A stretch of 42,471 nt of DNA from an uncultured Pelagibacteraceae bacterium (lineage in GTDB: Bacteria > Pseudomonadota > Alphaproteobacteria > Pelagibacterales > Pelagibacteraceae), in NCBI GenBank assembly GCA_902583455.1, contig CACHVY010000005.1, positions 1 through 42,471 on the forward strand, given 5' to 3'. The notes below the pieces were generated by a model. It was not told the DNA's origin, did not search any database, and saw only the letters and a program-made list of their open reading frames with translations. A program made the position numbers and the translations under genes. The first letter of the stretch is position 1; each line of letters opens with the position of its first letter. Shown here in pieces: positions 25,841 to 34,439 of the stretch.

Positions 25841-26368
25841 ATGGATTTAACTAAGTATAAAAACAAAAGTAGAATTCTACTAATTAAATCTCCAAATTAT
25901 AAATTAAAAAATTACTTAAATATTAAGGATGTTTATCAAAAGCATATAAAAAAATTTCACAAAAGACATGTTAAGTTAATTACAAAAATAGATAAAAAAG
26001 GTTTTAAAATTAAGTTTATTGACTTTGATGGCAAAACAAAAAAAGTTTTGAATAAAGTTAATATCAATGCTTTATTTAAATATATTGATACTCTAAAAAT
26101 TAGTAAAACTATAAAACCAATAAATTTATCTCTATTTTCAGATTATGATCCTAAAACTACGACCCATGGATTAGGTTTTAAAAATAAGGAAAAAGCTTTA
26201 TATACAGTTAATACGATTAAAAACAGACCTATAAAATATCAAGTTAATGTAATTGCAACTATGCTAGGACGTGCAAAAAAACATCCACATAAAACAAAAG
26301 AAATGAATGATGCAATAAAAGTTTTTAGTAAATGGATGTTTAATTATAAAGAAAGTTCTAAGAAGTAA
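25841..26368 (+). CDS. unknown protein with weak DUF4174-like N-terminal half
   Basis: I do not recognise this 175-residue, strongly basic protein with certainty. The first 90 residues (RILLIKSPNYK ... LITKIDKKGFKIKFID ... NALFKYIDTL) resemble DUF4174, a thioredoxin-like domain. The second half has a compact conserved-looking segment, THGLGFKNKEKALYTVNTIKN and MLGRAKKHPHKTKEM, with several histidines and lysines. No cysteines and no signal peptide are present. It starts 2 bases after the SRAP gene and its end overlaps the convergent DUF2798 gene by 11 bases. Confidence 0.6.
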   Translation: MDLTKYKNKSRILLIKSPNYKLKNYLNIKDVYQKHIKKFHKRHVKLITKIDKKGFKIKFIDFDGKTKKVLNKVNINALFKYIDTLKISKTIKPINLSLFSDYDPKTTTHGLGFKNKEKALYTVNTIKNRPIKYQVNVIATMLGRAKKHPHKTKEMNDAIKVFSKWMFNYKESSKK

Positions 26369-26579
26369 TTTTATCTACAAATCTTTTAACAACTGGGGCA
26401 AGACTTAACACAGTAATAATTGCAATAGGTAAGCTTACAGACCAAGCTTTCAAAAATCGTTTTACATATAGTTCGTCTAGCCCAGTGTTAATATAAGTAA
26501 TTAATAAAGTCATGATAAGACTTGTAAAAAATCCCACAATCAATGTAAAAAGTAATTGAGAGTATTTTTTTGAGATCAC
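26358..26579 (-). CDS. DUF2798 small membrane protein
   Basis: A 73-residue protein with two transmembrane helices (LLFTLIVGFFTSLIMTLLITY and WSVSLPIAIITVLSLAPVV) and a short basic C-terminus, the pattern of DUF2798; its function is unknown. Its start overlaps the stop of the DUF1330 gene by one base, so the two are translationally coupled. Confidence 0.75.
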   Translation of the reverse strand: MISKKYSQLLFTLIVGFFTSLIMTLLITYINTGLDELYVKRFLKAWSVSLPIAIITVLSLAPVVKRFVDKITS

Positions 26580-26866
26580 TACACACCTTTAATTATAATT
26601 AAATTACCTTCAGAATTTTTTTGGCGTAATTCTTTAACCGGCTTGTATAAATCTGAGTTATACCACTCTAATGCTTTTTCGTAAGTGGGAAATTCAATAA
26701 TTACATTTCTAGTATAATCCCATTTACCTTCCATAGATGTATATTCACCAGCTCTTACAACATACTTACCACCGAATTGTTTTATAGTTTCAGGAACTTG
26801 CTCTGCATAAACTTTAAAACCCTCTTTATTAGTCATATTAATCTGAGCTACTACATAACCAGCCAT
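26579..26866 (-). CDS. DUF1330 protein
   Basis: A 95-residue ferredoxin-like fold protein, recognised by GYVVAQINMTNKEGFKVY, FGGKYVVRAGE and VIIEFPTYEKALEWYNSD, all characteristic of DUF1330. Function is unknown; dimeric alpha/beta barrels of this type often bind small molecules. It lies in a three-gene minus-strand run with the gene at 26884-27165 (17 bases upstream) and the DUF2798 gene. Confidence 0.88.
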   Translation of the reverse strand: MAGYVVAQINMTNKEGFKVYAEQVPETIKQFGGKYVVRAGEYTSMEGKWDYTRNVIIEFPTYEKALEWYNSDLYKPVKELRQKNSEGNLIIIKGV

Positions 26867-26883
26867 TTTAAATCCTTTGTTTC

Positions 26884-27165
26884 TTAGTTTCTGAAGTCCA
26901 TGATGTTACCACACTCTTCTGGATCAGTGGTAAACATACTGTTCATATCACCAAGTTGTTCTATGATTGCATCTTTACTTTCAGCTTCCCATCTACAGAA
27001 AACTTTCATAGAGTCACCTGCACCTACCATAGTAACCAAGCATCTTGCTTTTGCACCTGTCACACCTTTTTTTAAATCTTCATGTGGAGTTGAAGTAACA
27101 AAATCCATGAATTTTTTCTTCATCTCTTCAGATTTAAATATGTGTGTTGCTAAATAGTTTTTCAT
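26884..27165 (-). CDS. unknown 93-residue protein, probably ferredoxin-like fold
   Basis: I do not recognise the family. The protein starts MKNYLATHIFKSEEMKKKF and contains VFCRWEAESKDAIIEQLG, a layout like small alpha/beta-barrel monooxygenase-type or DUF4242 proteins. The start at 27165 is chosen because AAAGGA sits 5 bases before it; the ATG 6 bases further upstream overlaps that ribosome site. Cysteines at about 42, 57 and 86 are present. It heads the minus-strand run with the DUF1330 and DUF2798 genes. Confidence 0.7.
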   Translation of the reverse strand: MKNYLATHIFKSEEMKKKFMDFVTSTPHEDLKKGVTGAKARCLVTMVGAGDSMKVFCRWEAESKDAIIEQLGDMNSMFTTDPEECGNIMDFRN

Positions 27166-27245
27166 AATCATCCTTTCATTTGATTAATTTTATTTAATAT
27201 AATTAACTAAGGTAAAGGTTTTATTACAAATGAGGAATGCGTTTT

Positions 27246-28247
27246 TTAGATCCAACTAGGAACAGGAAGACCTTTTTCTTGTAAAAACTTTTTATTAAAC
27301 AGCTTTGAGTTGTATTTATCTGATCTATCACAAAGTATTGTGACAATTGTTTTACCTGGTCCTAATTTTTTACCTAACTTAATAGCTCCCGTAACATTTA
27401 TTGCACAACTAGTTCCTAAACTTAATCCCTCGTTTTGAATTAAGTCATACAGAACTGGCAAAGCTTCTTTATCAGTTACTTTAAAAGCACCATCAATTTT
27501 AGCTTTTGCAAAATTTGCAGTTACTCTACTTGATCCTATTCCTTCAGTAATTGAACTTCCTGAAGATTTTAGTTCACCATTTTCAATATGATCAAAAAGA
27601 GAAGAGCCGTCAGGATCAGCTAAAAATATTTTTATATCTTTATTTTTTTCTTTTAGAAAACTACTTACTCCACCAATAGTTCCTCCAGTTCCAGATGAAC
27701 AAACAAATCCATCAACTTTTCCATCTGTTTGCATCCAGATCTCTGGACCAGTTGTTTCATAATGACCTTTTGAATTTGCAGTATTATCAAATTGGTTTGC
27801 CCAAACTACTCCATGGTTATTAGAACTCTTTAGGTCATCTGCTAATTTTGCGGCTACTTTTACAAAATTACCATCATCTTTATAAGGTTTAGGTGGTACC
27901 AACCTTAAGTCAGCACCCATATTTCTTAGCATATCTTTTTTTTCTTGAGTTTGATCTTCGTTCATAACAATGATTGTTTTATAACCAATAGAATTTCCGA
28001 TTAAGCATAAACCAATTCCTGTATTTCCGGCAGTTCCCTCAACTATCGTTCCACCTTTTGATATTAGTTTTTTTTCTTCTGCATCTTTAATTAAAGCTAG
28101 TGCTGCTCTATCTTTAACTGAGCCACCAGGATTTAAGTATTCTGCTTTGCCATAAATATTACATCCAGTTATCTCAGATGCAGCTCTCAGTTTTACTAGC
28201 GGAGTATTTCCAATACCTTCAATAAAATTATTTTGAGGTTTATTCAT
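27246..28247 (-). CDS. cysK: cysteine synthase (O-acetylserine sulfhydrylase)
   Basis: PLP-dependent enzyme that makes cysteine from O-acetylserine and sulfide in the cytoplasm. The 333 residues carry Lys45 in NPGGSVKDRA, the substrate loop EGTAGNTGIG (usually TSGNTG), and GTGGTIGG for the PLP phosphate. Its ATG lies immediately after the cysE stop on the same strand, so the two enzymes of cysteine synthesis are made together. Confidence 0.95.
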   Translation of the reverse strand: MNKPQNNFIEGIGNTPLVKLRAASEITGCNIYGKAEYLNPGGSVKDRAALALIKDAEEKKLISKGGTIVEGTAGNTGIGLCLIGNSIGYKTIIVMNEDQTQEKKDMLRNMGADLRLVPPKPYKDDGNFVKVAAKLADDLKSSNNHGVVWANQFDNTANSKGHYETTGPEIWMQTDGKVDGFVCSSGTGGTIGGVSSFLKEKNKDIKIFLADPDGSSLFDHIENGELKSSGSSITEGIGSSRVTANFAKAKIDGAFKVTDKEALPVLYDLIQNEGLSLGTSCAINVTGAIKLGKKLGPGKTIVTILCDRSDKYNSKLFNKKFLQEKGLPVPSWI

Positions 28248-28829
28248 TTAATTTTTATCACTATCCTGAGTAATTCCATATGGTTTAAAGTTTTCATCTT
28301 GCGTTGAGACTTCACCAACATTTTTAGCTGGTATACCAACCATTACAGAGTTTTCATCAACATCTTTTGTAACAACAGCATTAGCACCAATTTTTGCATT
28401 TTTTCCAACAACAACTGGTCCTAATATTTGAGCACCTGATCCTACAACAACATTATCCATTAATGTTGGATGTCGTTTTGTATTTCTTTGACCATCTGAA
28501 TTAATACTTGGAGATATTCCACCAAGGGTGACCATATGATAAATAGTTACATTATCACCAATTTCAGAAGTCTCACCTATAACAACTCCCATACCGTGAT
28601 CTATAAATAAATTTTTTCCAATCTTTGCATTAGGATGAATTTCTATTCCTGTTAAAAATCTTGAAAACTGAGAAATTATTCTTGCAACTAAATTAAATTT
28701 TGCAATTGCAAAAAAATTTGCAATTCGATGAAAGAAAACAGCTTTTGCTCCAGGATAAGTTAATATTACACTTAACTTTGATTTAGCAGCTGGATCTCTT
28801 TTAATTATAGAATCTAAAAATTCATTCAT
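28248..28829 (-). CDS. cysE: serine O-acetyltransferase
   Basis: Makes O-acetylserine from serine and acetyl-CoA, the step before CysK. At 193 residues it is a short form compared with E. coli (273), lacking part of the N-terminal helical domain. The left-handed hexapeptide-repeat region includes [16 protein letters not shown] with the catalytic histidine, YHMVTLGG, and [14 protein letters not shown]. It sits directly between cysK and the persulfide dioxygenase gene in one minus-strand operon. Confidence 0.93.
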   Translation of the reverse strand: MNEFLDSIIKRDPAAKSKLSVILTYPGAKAVFFHRIANFFAIAKFNLVARIISQFSRFLTGIEIHPNAKIGKNLFIDHGMGVVIGETSEIGDNVTIYHMVTLGGISPSINSDGQRNTKRHPTLMDNVVVGSGAQILGPVVVGKNAKIGANAVVTKDVDENSVMVGIPAKNVGEVSTQDENFKPYGITQDSDKN

Positions 28830-28844
28830 GTTGTTTACAGTTTT

Positions 28845-29543
28845 TTATGCTTTAACTTGATTTAAAGTTAAACCCTTTAGATTAGCTGGAACAGCTACAT
28901 CCATCATTTTAGGGTTTGCAAGTTTAAGGTTATTCATTATTTCTACGTATTGGTCAACAGAATTAACTTGTAACCTTGGATTATTTTTTCTTTCTGATCC
29001 AATTGTAGAATGTTTTTTACCATTATAGTCATGCGCAGGAAATACCATCGTATTTTCTGGTAATTTTAATAATTTATTAAATATAGAGTCGTACTGTTGT
29101 CTAGCATTGCCGTTTTGAAAATCAGTTCTTCCAGTTCCATTTATTAAAAGTGTGTCACCTGTAAAAACTCTATCGTTCATTAAATAACTGTAAGAACAAT
29201 CTGTATGTCCGGGTGTGTACATTACCTTTAAATTAATATTATCAATTTTTACGTTTTCATCTTCTTTAACTCTTAAATCAACAACCTCAGACTTTGAATT
29301 TTCACCCATAATTTTTGTGCAATTTGTTCTTTCACTTAATTCGTTTAAACCAGTTATGTGATCCGCATGAATATGTGTATCTATAACTTTTACTAATTTT
29401 AATTCTAATTTATTTAAAAGATTGATGTATTGATCTGTGTGTTCTAAAACTGGATCTATGATTAAAGCTTCTCTACCTTTGCCGCTTGATAATATGTACG
29501 TATAGGTTGAAGACTTAGTATCAAATAATTGCTCAAATATCAT
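28845..29543 (-). CDS. ETHE1-like persulfide dioxygenase (MBL fold)
   Basis: A 232-residue metallo-beta-lactamase-fold enzyme. The metal motif THIHADH spans residues 56-62; YTPGHTDCSYSYL, FTGDTLLINGTGRTDF and PAHDYNG ... STIGSERKNNPRL complete the ETHE1 pattern. ETHE1 enzymes use Fe(II) and oxygen to oxidise glutathione persulfide to sulfite. I chose the ATG at 29543 since it gives the family N-terminus MIFEQLFDT; an open frame extends to a TTG at 29582. It is 15 bases upstream of cysE and divergent from the peroxiredoxin gene. Confidence 0.88.
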   Translation of the reverse strand: MIFEQLFDTKSSTYTYILSSGKGREALIIDPVLEHTDQYINLLNKLELKLVKVIDTHIHADHITGLNELSERTNCTKIMGENSKSEVVDLRVKEDENVKIDNINLKVMYTPGHTDCSYSYLMNDRVFTGDTLLINGTGRTDFQNGNARQQYDSIFNKLLKLPENTMVFPAHDYNGKKHSTIGSERKNNPRLQVNSVDQYVEIMNNLKLANPKMMDVAVPANLKGLTLNQVKA

Positions 29544-29566
29544 ATTAATGATCACTTTATAAAAAA

Positions 29567-29613
29567 TTGCATAGCAAATCAATCTTGCATATAATTTGTT
29601 TATAAAAAGGAGA
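29567..29613 (+). promoter_or_regulatory. peroxiredoxin promoter and ribosome binding site
   Basis: A -35-like TTGCAT (29567-29572) is followed 17 bases later by a perfect TATAAT (29590-29595). The Shine-Dalgarno AAGGAGA (29607-29613) lies 5 bases before the ATG. It is one of the clearest complete promoters in the window and overlaps the 5' region of the divergent persulfide dioxygenase gene. Confidence 0.6.
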
Positions 29614-29618
29614 GTATA

Positions 29619-30281
29619 ATGACTTTAAAAATAAATAGCTTAGCACCTGACTTTAAGGCTAAAACAACTATTGGTGATATATCGTTTCACGAGTGGTTAG
29701 GAGATAGTTGGGGTGTTTTATTTTCACATCCAAAAGATTTTACTCCAGTTTGTACAACTGAACTTGGATCTTTAGCTAGAATGAAACCTGAGTTTGACAA
29801 AAGAAACGTCAAAGTTATTGGTTTAAGTGTGGATCCAGTTGCAGATCACGTTAAATGGCTGGACGACATTAAAGATGTAACAGGAATGAAACCTGATTAT
29901 CCAATAATTGCGGATGAGGATCTAAAAATTGCAAAACTTTATAATATGTTAGAGGGTGACGCAGGAACTACTTCAATGGGTAGAACTGCAGTTGATAACC
30001 AAACAGTTAGAACAGTTTTTATTATTAGACCAGATAAAAGAATTGGTTTGTTCTTAACTTATCCAATGGCAACTGGAAGAAACTTCATGGAATTATTGAG
30101 ATCAATAGACTCAATGCAATTAACCGCAAAACATAAAGTTGCAACACCAGCAGATTGGAAAAAAGGTGAAGAAGTTATCATTGTTCCAGCAGTCAAAGAT
30201 GATGAAGCTAAGAAATTGTTTCCAGATGGTTGGAATGCAGTTAAACCTTATTTAAGAAAAGTACCGGATCCATCGAAGTAG
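29619..30281 (+). CDS. 1-Cys peroxiredoxin (Prx6/AhpC-TSA type)
   Basis: A 220-residue peroxidase that reduces hydrogen or organic peroxides. The peroxidatic Cys45 is in HPKDFTPVCTTELG. It is the only cysteine in the protein, so it is a true 1-Cys enzyme and needs an external thiol. The C-terminal region (WKKGEEVIIVPAVKD, KPYLRKVP) matches Prx6. It begins a plus-strand run with a methyltransferase, a LysE exporter and perhaps the alternative oxidase, and is divergent from the persulfide dioxygenase. Confidence 0.94.
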   Translation: MTLKINSLAPDFKAKTTIGDISFHEWLGDSWGVLFSHPKDFTPVCTTELGSLARMKPEFDKRNVKVIGLSVDPVADHVKWLDDIKDVTGMKPDYPIIADEDLKIAKLYNMLEGDAGTTSMGRTAVDNQTVRTVFIIRPDKRIGLFLTYPMATGRNFMELLRSIDSMQLTAKHKVATPADWKKGEEVIIVPAVKDDEAKKLFPDGWNAVKPYLRKVPDPSK

Positions 30282-30282
30282 G

Positions 30283-30936
30283 TTGGACAATAAGATTTTA
30301 ATCGAACAATCTCAGCATTGGGAAAAAAGTTTCTCAAGTAAGCCTGAGATGTTTGGTTCTGAACCAAGTTACTCTGCAAAAATAGCTCTAGAAAAATTTA
30401 AAAAAAATAAAGTAAAACACATCATTGAACTTGGTGCAGGACTAGGACGTGATACAATTTTTTTTGCTAAAAATTCTATTAAAGTAACTGCGTTAGATTA
30501 CAGCCCAACCGCAGTTGAAATAATTAAAAATAAGACAAACAGTTTAGGTTTAGGTGATTTGATTGAAGTTCAAACACATGACTTAAGACAAAAATTAAAT
30601 TTTAAAGATTATAGTTTCGATGGTTGTTACTCACATATGCTTTATTGTATGGCTTTTACAAACTTTGAATTAGAAAATTTGAATAATGAAGTCTGTAGAG
30701 TCTTAAATAAAGACTCATTAAATATTTATACAGTTAGAAATCATTCAGATGCAGATTATAAAAAAGGTACACATCGAGGCGAAGATCTATATGAAATGAA
30801 TGGATATATTGTTCATTATTTTTCAGATGAAAAAATTAAAAAACTATTAAAAGGATTTAAAAATTTAAGTATCGATCATTTTGATGAAGGAGATTTTCCA
30901 AGAAAATTGTCATTAGTCATTAATCAAAAAATTTAA
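30283..30936 (+). CDS. class I SAM-dependent methyltransferase
   Basis: A 217-residue methyltransferase resembling TehB/thiopurine-type enzymes. Motif I is IIELGAGLGRDTIFFA and motif II is ALDYSPTAVEI; FDGCYSHMLYCMAF follows. The start is most likely the TTG at 30283, 1 base after the peroxiredoxin stop, since the next in-frame Met would remove the conserved QHWEK region. Substrate is unknown; coupling to the peroxiredoxin hints at a small toxic compound, but this is only inference. Confidence 0.8.
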   Translation: MDNKILIEQSQHWEKSFSSKPEMFGSEPSYSAKIALEKFKKNKVKHIIELGAGLGRDTIFFAKNSIKVTALDYSPTAVEIIKNKTNSLGLGDLIEVQTHDLRQKLNFKDYSFDGCYSHMLYCMAFTNFELENLNNEVCRVLNKDSLNIYTVRNHSDADYKKGTHRGEDLYEMNGYIVHYFSDEKIKKLLKGFKNLSIDHFDEGDFPRKLSLVINQKI

Positions 30937-30937
30937 T

Positions 30938-31552
30938 ATGGAATACTTATTAATTGGTTTTTTTACAGGTCTAAGTTTGATTTTAGCACTTGGAGCTCAA
31001 AATGTATTTGTAATAGAACAGGGTCTAAAGAGACAATATACTTTTTTAGTATGTTTAGTTTGCTCAATTTCAGATTATCTTTTAATTTTTTTAGGTATTA
31101 TTTTATTTGAATACTTTCAAAGTTACTTTAACCAAACAATTGAACTTATATTAAATATTCTATTATTATTATTTTTATTACATTTTATTTATTCTAAAAT
31201 AAAATTAAGTTTTTCAAATGTTGATTTTTCAACAAATAAAACTGACGAAACTTTTAAAAGTATTTTATTAAAGACCTTAGGCTTTACTTATTTAAATCCA
31301 CATGTTTATTCAGATACAGTCTTTTTTTTAGGAAATTTCTCTAAAAATTTTGCTTTAATTAACAAAATATATTTTGGATTAGGTGCTACGATATCTTCTT
31401 TTTTATTTTTTTTTACTATTGGTTATTTAGCAAATTATTTGTCTAAATATTTAAATAATAAAAGAACTTGGTTTTATATAAACATATTAGTCATTCTTTT
31501 TATGACTGTCTTGTCTTTATATGTTTTAAATACTATTCTTGATTTCTATTGA
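30938..31552 (+). CDS. LysE/ArgO-type amino acid exporter
   Basis: A 204-residue inner-membrane protein with about six helices. The N-terminus (FFTGLSLILALGAQNVFVIEQG) contains the GAQN motif of LysE/ArgO exporters, and LGFTYLNPHVYSDTV has the NPHxY motif of the ArgO subgroup. It likely exports basic amino acids such as arginine or lysine. It begins 1 base after the methyltransferase stop, so it is in the same operon. Confidence 0.9.
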   Translation: MEYLLIGFFTGLSLILALGAQNVFVIEQGLKRQYTFLVCLVCSISDYLLIFLGIILFEYFQSYFNQTIELILNILLLLFLLHFIYSKIKLSFSNVDFSTNKTDETFKSILLKTLGFTYLNPHVYSDTVFFLGNFSKNFALINKIYFGLGATISSFLFFFTIGYLANYLSKYLNNKRTWFYINILVILFMTVLSLYVLNTILDFY

Positions 31553-31619
31553 TATAGAACACTTTTAAACGTCAATTTAGACCCATTGGTTTTTAAAAAA
31601 AAATAACTAAATAATAAGT

Positions 31620-32282
31620 ATGAACAATTTAGAAAAACATTATGAACCTAATAACTTTAGCGATAAGGTTGCTTTAGGCTTTACTAAGTTTTTAAGATTT
31701 CTAGCTGATACTTTTTTTAAGAAAAGATACGGCCATAGAGCAGTTGTTTTAGAAACAGTTGCTGCAGTACCTGGAATGGTAGCTGGAATGCTAATTCACT
31801 TAAAATCTCTAAGAAAAATGGAAGATGATAAAGGGTGGATTAAAATTCTTTTAGATGAAGCAGAAAATGAAAGAATGCATTTAATGACTTTTATTCATGT
31901 TGCAAAGCCAACATGGCTAGAAAGAGTTATTATTTTGATGGCTCAATTTATTTTTATTGTTACATACGCTATCATTTATTTAGTATCTCAAAGAACCGCT
32001 CATAGGATTGTTGGATATTTTGAAGAAGAAGCTGTTAGAAGTTACACAGAATATTTACACGAATTAGAAACTGGCAAAATAAAAGATGAGCCAGCTCCAG
32101 AAGTTGCAATAAATTATTGGAACTTACCTTTGCACGCTACACTCAAAGATGTAGTTAGAGTAATTCGTGATGATGAAGCAGGACACCGTGATGTAAACCA
32201 CAGTTTTGCAAATATCATTAACGAAAAAAAATACCCTAAAAAAGAGGAAAATATTAGCTCTGAAGATTTAAGTAGAGAATAA
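31620..32282 (+). CDS. aox: alternative (cyanide-insensitive) ubiquinol oxidase
   Basis: A 220-residue diiron oxidase that passes electrons from ubiquinol to oxygen without pumping protons. Diiron ligands are visible: Glu45 ([11 protein letters not shown]), Glu84 and His87 (ENERMH), a Glu in FEEEAVRSY (135-137), and Glu186 and His189 (DDEAGH). A hydrophobic hairpin (about 104-123) would insert in the inner membrane. It is shorter than plant AOX, lacking their regulatory N-terminal part. It sits 67 bases after the LysE gene. Confidence 0.95.
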   Translation: MNNLEKHYEPNNFSDKVALGFTKFLRFLADTFFKKRYGHRAVVLETVAAVPGMVAGMLIHLKSLRKMEDDKGWIKILLDEAENERMHLMTFIHVAKPTWLERVIILMAQFIFIVTYAIIYLVSQRTAHRIVGYFEEEAVRSYTEYLHELETGKIKDEPAPEVAINYWNLPLHATLKDVVRVIRDDEAGHRDVNHSFANIINEKKYPKKEENISSEDLSRE

Positions 32283-32322
32283 ATTCTATTTTTATATATT
32301 CATTTTTAAATCTCAATTTAAG

Positions 32323-34437
32323 ATGAATATAACATTAAAAATATTTTATCTAATTTTATTATTTCTAAGCACATTTCATTTTAAAGCTATAGCGGAGCCA
32401 ACCTTTGTACAAAGTAAATCGATTGCTTCGGCCTTTTATTTAGGACTTAACTTTAATAATGATGGTACAAAAATGTATACTGTAAATGCTGGTGCATCGG
32501 ATGCAGTTATCGAATATATATTAACTACCCCATATGACATTTCAACGGCAATCGTAAATAATACTAAAGGAGTAAGTAGAGGTGGTAGTACAGAAGCAAC
32601 ACAAGTAGTGTTTAATAAAGATGGAACAAAAATGTTTATTGTTAACCATGCTGCCCCTAAAAAGACAGTAGATTACTACTCACTAAGCACTGCATTTGAT
32701 GTTTCAACTGCTACAAGGGATGGCGAATATTCTATTGCTGGTCAAGAACAAAGAGCAAATTCAATTGCATTTAATAATGATGGTACCAGAATGGTTGTTG
32801 CTGGTGTAGGAAATGATTCACAAGTGCGTATTCATGAATATTCACTAAGCACAGGATTTGATCTTAGCTCCACAGTTACTCATCTTAATACTCAAGACCT
32901 AATTTCTTTTCAAAATCACATAGATGGAGTTACTTTTAATTACGATGGTACTAAAATGTATACCATTACACTTATGAATAAAGATGGAACAGAAGCACAA
33001 GATTTGATGTCTCAGTTTAAATTAACTACACCTTATGATGTTTCTACTTTATCACTTGAAGGCACCTATACTGTAAGTTCTGTTAGTGGAGATTCAAGAG
33101 AAGTTGTGTTTAGTAATGATGGAAGTAAAATGTTTATCATTGATGATGATAATGATAAAGTTCATGAATTTAACCTAAGTTGTAATTGGAGCGTAATTGA
33201 TGGTGCTTGTGATGATCCAATAACAACTTCTGATGGGGGTAAAGATATTTTAAGCTCAATCGAGTCTCAAACTGCAACAGCAAAACAAATTGCTATTCAG
33301 GCAAGCACTCCAGTTCTTAACCGTATGTATTGGTTAAGAAGACACAGAACAAGCGATCAATTAAGTAATCAAAAAATTAAATTTAACTTTCCAAATAAAA
33401 CAATAGCATCTCTAGCAAAAGTTTTTCCAATAGCTGAAAAATCAAATAATACTTTAAATAAATTGTCTGACAGCTGGTCATTTTGGAGTGAAGGTAGTGT
33501 GAGTTTTGGAAGGACTGGAGACACATCTTCTTCAGCATCAAAAGATATAAATAGCAATGGGATAACTATTGGAATGGACAAAAAAATTAGTGAAAATAAA
33601 TTATATGGCTACGCCCTTAGGTTTGGCAATGATGAAGTTGATATAGGATCATCTGGGACTTCTTTAGATACAGAATCTTTTAGTTTATCACTTTATGGAA
33701 CTTTTCCGCATGATGAAGAAAGATTTACAGAAAGTATTATTGGAATAAGTACTTTAAAAACTGATCATGTAAGAGTAGGTGGGGGAAATAGAAGAACTGG
33801 TGAGAGAGATGGAGCGCAAGTTTTTGGATCAATTAATTATGTTACTAAATATAAAAAAAATAATTTTGTTGTAGATCCTAATATTAGAATTGATTTGAGT
33901 TATACAGAATTATCAAAATATCGGGAAAAAGGAGTTGCTGCACTAGTATACAATAAACAAACTGTTGAAACTGGCATGGTATCCACAGGGTTTACAATAA
34001 GTGATATTTTAGATTTTGATACTTTTACTTTTAAATCTTATGGCGGCTTAGAATTTGGTTTAGATTTTAGCCCATCATCAGATGCTACATATCGTTATCT
34101 CTCTGAAACTACAGAATATACAAAAGCAATTGATCAAGATTCTAAAAATTTAAGAGCGAATATTGGATTTGATTTAATAAATGAAAATGGTTTATCAATT
34201 ATGACTATTTATGAAAGAAATCAGAGTGATAATTCTCACAGTGATACTTTATATTTTGGTTTAGGCTATGTGCCATCAGATGACATTGAATATGCAATGA
34301 ACTTAGATAATAATAAAGCTTATTTAAGCTACAATAGAAATTTAAATGGTTTTGATATCAGGGTGAATTCAAATTATGATTTAATGAGTTCAATTCCTGA
34401 TTATGGTGCAACTATTGAGCTTGTTAGTACCTTTTAA
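32323..34437 (+). CDS. autotransporter-like outer-membrane protein with beta-propeller-like passenger
   Basis: A 704-residue surface protein. A Sec signal peptide (1-24, cut before EPTF) is followed by at least five repeats of a short motif, FN-DGTKMY, each about 50 residues apart and each followed by a YxLSTxFDxST strand (about 40-290), like blades of a beta-propeller. A linker with ILSSIESQTATAKQI follows. The last about 320 residues (from SFWSEGSVSFGRTGD) alternate as amphipathic beta strands and end with Phe, matching autotransporter barrels. The ligand or target is unknown. It is transcribed toward the HpsN-like gene. Confidence 0.82.
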   Translation: MNITLKIFYLILLFLSTFHFKAIAEPTFVQSKSIASAFYLGLNFNNDGTKMYTVNAGASDAVIEYILTTPYDISTAIVNNTKGVSRGGSTEATQVVFNKDGTKMFIVNHAAPKKTVDYYSLSTAFDVSTATRDGEYSIAGQEQRANSIAFNNDGTRMVVAGVGNDSQVRIHEYSLSTGFDLSSTVTHLNTQDLISFQNHIDGVTFNYDGTKMYTITLMNKDGTEAQDLMSQFKLTTPYDVSTLSLEGTYTVSSVSGDSREVVFSNDGSKMFIIDDDNDKVHEFNLSCNWSVIDGACDDPITTSDGGKDILSSIESQTATAKQIAIQASTPVLNRMYWLRRHRTSDQLSNQKIKFNFPNKTIASLAKVFPIAEKSNNTLNKLSDSWSFWSEGSVSFGRTGDTSSSASKDINSNGITIGMDKKISENKLYGYALRFGNDEVDIGSSGTSLDTESFSLSLYGTFPHDEERFTESIIGISTLKTDHVRVGGGNRRTGERDGAQVFGSINYVTKYKKNNFVVDPNIRIDLSYTELSKYREKGVAALVYNKQTVETGMVSTGFTISDILDFDTFTFKSYGGLEFGLDFSPSSDATYRYLSETTEYTKAIDQDSKNLRANIGFDLINENGLSIMTIYERNQSDNSHSDTLYFGLGYVPSDDIEYAMNLDNNKAYLSYNRNLNGFDIRVNSNYDLMSSIPDYGATIELVSTF

Positions 34438-34439
34438 AA

